Below, one piece after another: positions 58,232 through 64,000 of a DNA stretch of 64,000 nucleotides (position 1 is its first letter; every line of letters starts with the position of its first letter). This stretch comes from Diphasiastrum complanatum (lineage: Eukaryota; Streptophyta; Lycopodiopsida; Lycopodiales; Lycopodiaceae). The notes under the pieces are model-generated. The model saw only the letters and a program-made list of their open reading frames with translations. It ran no database searches and was not told the DNA's origin. Both the position numbers and the translations under genes were made by a program. The stretch covers positions 36,944,597 through 37,008,596 of the forward strand of contig CM055095.1 in assembly GCA_029204225.1 (NCBI GenBank), written 5' to 3'.

Positions 58232-61200
58232 ATGTCGTCGATCAACAATATTCAAGCTAAGATCACTACAATCTTGGATCCAGAAGATTCAAACTACATG
58301 ATTTGAAAATTAAAGACTTCACTCATATTGAAGGACAAAGGTCTATGGCAATGGGTAGAACCAATTGAGGAGAAGCCAGTAGCTACTCCTAGCAAAGAAT
58401 TTCAAGAATGAAGTTTCATAAATGACAAAGCTATAGCAATTATTGCATCTTCAATTCATGACAATATAATACTAGATCTTATATCAATTTCGAACGCAAA
58501 AGATTGATGGGAAGAATTGCAAACCAAGAATGAGACTCGATCTTGTAATAAAATCATGTTCTTGGAAGACCCTTACCTACAGTGGGATGGCAAAGACCTA
58601 AACACATTCCTATGAAAGATAAAAGACCTGTTTATTTCTTTACAGAATTCTGGTGCAGAAAATATATTTCTAAGGAAAAACAACTTAGTTATTTTCTTTG
58701 AGCCCTACCTAGTCATTCCACACAACAAGACGACAATGATGATGAAGAAAATGCTCTATTTACTCAGAAGAATAAATCTTCTGAGAAGTCTAAGTTTAAG
58801 AGAGAGTCGTCTAAAAATAATGAGTCTAAGACAAATGATCAACAATCTGAAAAACAACTGAAAAATTCTGGTAATAAGAAGATCTGCAACAGATGCAGAA
58901 GATCAGGTCACACAGAGGAAAAGTGTTGGTTAAATCCAAAGATTGAACGCATTTATTGTCATAAATGGGGTCATGAAGTTGTAGACTGTTATCGAAATCC
59001 CAGAAACAAAAAGGAGCAGAATCGAAGCAAACCTTCATATTCAAACTATGTCGAAGACAAGGCAGAATGCTCCAGAGCAGCAGAAGACAGGGCAACAAGG
59101 AACTTAGCAAATTTTTCTGAGTACAAGAAGACGAACTATTTGAGATTCATTATACTTGGAGACAATTCTAAGCACGTGGTTGATGGAACTGGTGTACTAT
59201 GGCTGGACACGAATCAGGGTGACAAGAAACTGGAGGAAGTTCTCTATGTCTATACTCTTGACAAAGATCTTCTATCCGTAGCAAAGATAGTCGTCACAGA
59301 TATGTCAGTAACCTTCACAAAGAACTCTTGTAAACTGTTCGAGGAAGATTTTGATAACCTGGTTGCTAAAGGCAATAGAGAAGGAAATTTGTATCACTTG
59401 AACATTTGAACAAGAATTGAACAAGCAGATCAAACTTAGGAATCAATAGATATATTGTGGCACAAGAGGCTATGTCACATGAACATGGAAGCCTTGTACT
59501 AAGCCAACAAACGTCAGAGAATTCAAGGAGTCGAAATTAAAAGTAGAGATATTTGAACTACTTGTGAATCTTGTCTCAAAAACAAGATGACTAGAACACG
59601 TTCCAGTAAGGATTTTTATAAAGCAACTAAGGTACTTGAAATTGTGCATTCAGATATTTGTGGACCATTTGGAGTATTGTCGTTGGGTGATGCAAAGTAC
59701 TTCATTACGTTTATTGATGAATTCAGCATGTTCGTTGTAGTATACTTTATACGTACAAAATCTGAACCTTTCGAGAAATTAATTGAGTATATGAATTGGG
59801 CTGAGAAGCAGATAGACAATAAGTTGAAGCAGATTCGCACAGATCATGGAGGTGAGTACATTTTCAACGAATTCAAGGCTTACTATACTGATCGAGGTAT
59901 TATGCATACAAAGACTGCATCATACACACCTTAGCACAATGGAATAGCTGAACAAAGAAATCGTACACTTATGGAAGCTGCAAGGTGTATGATGGCTCAT
60001 GCGAAGGCACCAAAACAGTTGTGGGTAGAAGCAGTGGCTACATCAAATTATCTTCAAAATCGTATTCTGAAATCTCGGATATCGGATAAAAATCCTCATG
60101 AGATATGGTGGAAGTCGAAGCCAAATCTAGCACATGTTCGGACATTCGGATGCGTAGTGTATATGCACATACCAGTAGGTTGAGAAAGAAACTCGATGAA
60201 AAGATAGAACAAGGTTTTCTAGTAGGAATCAAGTTACATTCGTCATATTATCGTGTCTATGTACCCGAAACTAGCAAGATAAAAGTTGTTCAAGATGTTA
60301 AATTTGATGAGTCGAAATACATAGCAGACAGTGATCTAGTCGGCTACGAAATTCTCAAAAATTATTATGAGCTACCAACGACGACAGAAGTAAAACAAGC
60401 AGAAGATGAAAGAGAACTACCAGATTCAGAGGGAGGTCAAGATTGAGTACTTGACAAACTCGAATCGCCAGTTCGAATTCCAGTAGAAAAGCTCGAATAA
60501 GAATCGAACTTAAAACCTGCAGAATTGAATTCGAAACCACCTGTGAGAAGATCTGACAGACAACGAAAACCACCAGAAAGGTATAATTAGGATGTTTTTA
60601 ATATAGCCATCGAATTTTGTGGTTTCTCTGACGAACCTCAAACATTCGAGGAAGTTGTTGATGGACCAAATAAAGATCGCTGGATTCAAGCAATGGAAGA
60701 CGAAATGTCATCCATGCATAAAAACAATGTATGGACACTTGCATCTATTCCTGATGGAAGGAAACTAGTCAAATGCAAGTGGATCTACAAGATCAAAACA
60801 AGTCCTGATGGAGAAAACATCAGATACAAAGCAAGGTTAGTTGCTAAAGGATTTTCACAGAAGTATGGAATCGACTACACTGATACTTTCTCACCGATAG
60901 TCAAACATACATCAATTCATTTGTTATTCGCGTATGCAGTGGCTCATGATCTGAAAATTCATATTGTGGATGAGGAGATTGCTTTCTTGCATGCAGAATT
61001 GGAAGAAGACTTATTCATGGACCAACCACTTGGGTTTGTAAGCCAATAATATCCAGAATACGGATGTCACATGAATAAAAGCATTTATGGTCCGAAACAA
61101 GCAGCCAGACAATGGTATAGAAAGAAGGACGAAGCACTACGTTTCTTAGGTGTCAAACCTCTATTCGCTGAATCGAATGTCTATATCAAGCATGTCCAAA

Positions 61201-61487
61201 ATGAAATAATAATTCTAGCTGTTTATATTGATGACACACTTATCTTCTCAAGAAGAGATAAGTTAATTTCAGATGTCAAAAGAAATATTTCTGAAATATT
61301 TGAGATCGTTGACCTAGGAGAAGCTAAAATCTATCTAGGCTTGCAGATCGTGAGAGACTTTAAAGGTGGTAAGTTGTATCTTCACCAAAAAAAATACACT
61401 CAAAAGATCATTGAAGACTTCAACATGCTCGAATGCAAAGGTGTGCATATTCCCATCTCATCAAACCACTACATCATCACAAGCTGA
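58232..61487 (+). pseudogene. Copia-4 gag-pol (many stops)
   Basis: Gag starts MSSINNIQAKITTILDPEDS, with TGA stops where Trp is expected (for example after SNYMI near 58303). Two zinc knuckles follow: CNRCRRSGHTEEKC (near 58888) and a second whose first Cys is Arg (RIYCHKWGHEVVDC). The protease lacks its catalytic DSGA segment: the frame passes from NLANFSEYKK straight to ILGDNSKHVV. Integrase has HSDICGP, DEFSMFVVVY and TDHGGEYIFNEF (59587-59934). Reverse transcriptase (60693-61487) has CKWIYKIK, AKGFSQKYGIDY, IVDEEIAFLHAEL and catalytic YIDD. It ends near 61487. Confidence 0.87.
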
Positions 61488-61490
61488 CAG

Positions 61491-62530
61491 TACAACACAA
61501 TGTACCATCATCCATTCTCCCAACATCCGATTTTTATTGGATTCACTTCAGACTCCCCTACTACACCATCTACCATCCTTGCCAATTCCTTGACTTTTGT
61601 TATTCCATCACCACCTCCATTGTTTTCTAGCTCTCCACCTTCGAACTAGATGGTCGAATGTCAATAGCAGCAAGATATTGACATGTATGTCAAGCCGGAA
61701 GTAGACCAAATGATGACACATTCAATCAAAAGATGGATGTCATTATTTCTCCTAAGTAGAAAGAATCCCAGGTGCCAAGAGGGTATGAAGCATGTGATAT
61801 ATTCAAATAAGAGGAGCTAGAAGACCATGCCTTGCCTATACCATGAATACAAACAAGCAATTCTGCAACACACTTGTTGGGGAGACACATGACATCTAGG
61901 GGGTGTATCAATTGGGCAATCTCATGACCTAGATATTTGATGAGAAAAAGGCCCGTAAAGACAAGGTCATGCAATTAGGCAAAGACAACATGCTAATGGC
62001 ATAAGATCCAAGCCACAAAACAACAATACATCCAATCACCCTCGAAGTGCAATTGGCCAAGTAGTGTAGGCAATGCAGAATGTGCAACAACAAATACTTG
62101 ACATAATTAAACTAAAAAAGGAACACATGCCAACGAGTTGCATTATAGCATGGTAGAATGACATTCGCTTAGAAGGTCTCCCCCCTCCCCCAGCTAGTAG
62201 CATGCAATCTCACAAAATCTCCCAACTCATTGCGAAGACAACTAGTTACAAGCAACCTTTGGCAAACTTCCAACAAAGTTTGACCATTATCAGAAATTGC
62301 AAAAGGCAAAGTCAACTTTGCAATAGTATCAACAACAAGCAACAAGTAGCCATTACCACTAGTAGTTGTACCTTCGACCATTAGGCCCAAGTTACCACGG
62401 GAGATGTTATGTACAATAACACTATGAATCTAAGGAGATGTTCTTGCCATGCGGTGGAATGCTAGGCCAATGTTGTCAAGAGTCTTACTTCCATGTGTGT
62501 TTGGTGGATTTTCCGTCGAGGGACTGGTCC
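61491..62530. other. Gene-free stretch
   Basis: No transposon domain or host gene is recognised between the Copia-4 truncation and the right-edge LTR. Confidence 0.5.
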
Positions 62531-63965
62531 TGTTGGAAGATCCCTAGCGGGGAAAGGGCCCACACAACCCTTATGCGAGTGATTAAGATAACACTGTTTC
62601 CAATCCCGAGGGTCGTCCTAATCAGCCCGTACTCCGGGATCGATGAGAGTTTTCCAGGCCCTCAGAGGTATGAGCGCTTGGGAGATGAATTGATTATCAA
62701 GCTAGGATGTTATTTTTGTCACTTCTACCCTTTCAGATTCTAGTTTAATAATAGATGTGGTACACTAACTCTCTTCTATCCTTGGCGTAGTCAAGTCAAG
62801 TTTGTGGACAACAATCCCCATACGAGATCTATGCGACAATAGATGCGTATTCAAAACTGACGTACTTCTCTAACTACTTCAATGGCTAAATCTCTGGTGT
62901 GAACACTCTCATGCTGGGTATCGAGAGTAATGTATCTTATGGTCAGCCATCCTTATATGCATAGAATTGGGCAATATCCAAGAGGTGCAGCCATTCATGA
63001 TATCGACGTAGGATTTTGGTAAATCTGAATCTGGACCTTAGGTAGGATCTAACGGAATATCAGGAAATATGGGATAGAAATCATTTGAGGATCTCAAAGA
63101 GATTTCTAGCCAAGAGTCTCGTGAGATTCAACTTAGATCCTGCCCGAATGACTTAAATGGTCCTTACTTTCTAAGCTGAGACTATCAACAGGATCTTCAA
63201 ATAGTCCATCACTTGAAATATTCACAACTAGTTCAGGGTGTTGGTACAACACTCTTTGATTTCTATACCTGGATCTATTTTCTGGGTTTACGTTTGTGCT
63301 ATTAGCAGTCCCAGGTAATTCGGGATATTGTTCAGATGGATCAACGTGAGGGGTATTTGGGTTTGTTTGCAATACTTCTACGTAATGAGTAGATGTGACG
63401 TCAATTAATCTCCATGACCCGTCTGGCCTTAATTTGTATACTTCTAAATAGTTGTGATTCTCATGATGTTGTATTCGAAATAAGATATCCCAGGCTTGAA
63501 GGTTGTGATGAAACTCTGATGTATAGAAATGATATCTTGGAGTTCCTCGTCTAACTAGTTGGCACACGTCACCCGATAGGAGTAGGAACTGTTATTCTAG
63601 GTCCGTCATATGAACCCTAAGGCTACTCGAGGGATCCTGTCTAGTAGTGCAACTTGAACTGCTAGGGGACACTAGTGTTGACCCAAGCGTAGGTACAAGG
63701 TGGCCTATATTTGGACTTCGTTGGTATTGATTTCTAATGCGAGGTCACCGATGGCTATAATCAAGGTAATTTGTGCATGACTAGGGAATCGACTTAGTTG
63801 ATCTAGCAACTTAGAAGCTGTGATCAATCAAGTAGGATAGACTTCAAGACTTCAAAAAGTTTGATTAATAAATTGATAGACTTAGTTTTATGCACCGAGA
63901 ATTCCCTGTTGCTGCATTTTGTTGCAACAGACATTGAAAGTTGATCCACCCATCGAATCCCAACA
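62531..63965 (+). repeat. Presumed 5' LTR of an element extending past the window
   Basis: The right end CCCAACA is set by the primer-binding site that follows immediately. The left end at TGTTGGAAGATCCC (62531) is the best TGTTGG start that would pair with it, giving about 1.4 kb. Without the partner LTR this start is inference. Confidence 0.55.
63133..63567 (-). CDS. Unrecognised 144-codon open frame antisense to the presumed LTR
   Basis: It starts MCQLVRRGTPRYHFYTSEFH, continues AWDILFRIQHHENHNYLEVY and ends LSHSGRI. The composition is mixed and protein-like, not low-complexity, but I recognise no domain, and no promoter or splice signals support it. It lies in the region I interpret as an LTR, so it may be chance or a captured gene piece. 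Confidence 0.3.
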   Translation of the reverse strand: MCQLVRRGTPRYHFYTSEFHHNLQAWDILFRIQHHENHNYLEVYKLRPDGSWRLIDVTSTHYVEVLQTNPNTPHVDPSEQYPELPGTANSTNVNPENRSRYRNQRVLYQHPELVVNISSDGLFEDPVDSLSLESKDHLSHSGRI

Positions 63966-63977
63966 TGGTATCAAAGC
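63966..63977 (+). other. Primer-binding site of the right-edge element
   Basis: TGGTATCAAAGC follows CCCAACA directly. It differs by one base from the standard initiator tRNA-Met site TGGTATCAGAGC. Confidence 0.85.
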
Positions 63978-64000
63978 TCCTTCTCTGATTCCTAAAGGCA

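Larger units (their letters stand above)
57088..61490 (+). mobile_element. Copia-4, Ty1/copia element, 3' truncated
   Basis: A 5' LTR (57088-58016), a primer-binding-site array and gag-pol through reverse transcriptase are present. The sequence loses similarity near 61490, before the end of reverse transcriptase, with no RNase H or 3' LTR. It interrupts the Gypsy-2 pol at 57087. Because its right part is missing, the remainder of Gypsy-2 was probably lost in the same deletion. Confidence 0.82.

Noticed and set aside
58232-61487. Reassignment of TGA to Trp in these elements
   Set aside because: The intact ERD4-like gene uses ordinary code, and the retroelements also carry TAG stops and frameshifts, so C-to-T decay is the simpler explanation.

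Overview
The window looks like repeat-rich nuclear DNA of a land plant. It holds one intact host gene with spliceosomal introns, an OSCA/CSC1-type channel most like the ERD4 (OSCA3) clade. Around it are at least eight recognisable mobile elements: Ty1/copia and Ty3/gypsy LTR elements, a non-LTR retrotransposon (LINE), a non-autonomous LTR element, foldback elements and a tRNA-derived retroposon. Most LTR elements carry the plant-type primer-binding site complementary to initiator tRNA-Met. The LINE combines a reverse transcriptase with an R2-like zinc finger and a restriction-like endonuclease tail, which is unusual for a flowering plant. A seedless plant such as a fern or lycophyte is therefore plausible, but the sequence alone does not prove it. 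No rRNA gene, intact tRNA gene, CRISPR array or prokaryotic operon is seen.

Left third (1-27005). A LINE fragment (copy A, minus strand, 1-3041) is cut by the window edge. Next is a near-complete but decayed copia element (Copia-1, minus, 3576-8374) whose primer site matches the anticodon arm of initiator tRNA-Met. A TE-derived stretch with a ~235-bp direct repeat follows (8375-11811). Copia-2 (plus, 11812-16523, target duplication CATCC) has lost protease and integrase and carries two antisense pieces of another copia element. Copy B of the LINE (minus, about 17060-20316 plus 25343-27005) is split by a 5,026-bp non-autonomous LTR element (20317-25342, target duplication GTATG).

Middle (27006-41201). 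Here lie two adjacent foldback elements, a truncated copia (Copia-3), an unrecognised decayed ORF (30046-30775), a long (AG)n tract, and a decayed Ty3-type polyprotein (32234-36160). The polyprotein is followed by another decayed reading frame (36490-38490) that shares a conserved segment with the ORF at 30.3 kb. A tRNA-like retroposon with a perfect 14-bp target duplication sits at 39232-39320.

Host gene (41202-48830, minus). Seven exons join into an uninterrupted 743-codon frame. One intron appears to be GC-AG, and a ~150-bp minisatellite lies 0.6-1.2 kb upstream of the start codon.

Right part (48831-64000). Microsatellites lie in otherwise featureless DNA. A chromodomain Ty3/gypsy element follows (minus, about 52930-57087); its 3' LTR shares a core with the LTR of the non-autonomous element, so it is a candidate helper family. 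It is interrupted by Copia-4 (plus, 57088 to about 61490), which has a cluster of TTCGCGAA-type palindromes in its LTR and a five-fold array of primer-binding-site-like repeats. At the right edge a new LTR (about 62531-63965) and its primer-binding site begin an element that continues outside the window.
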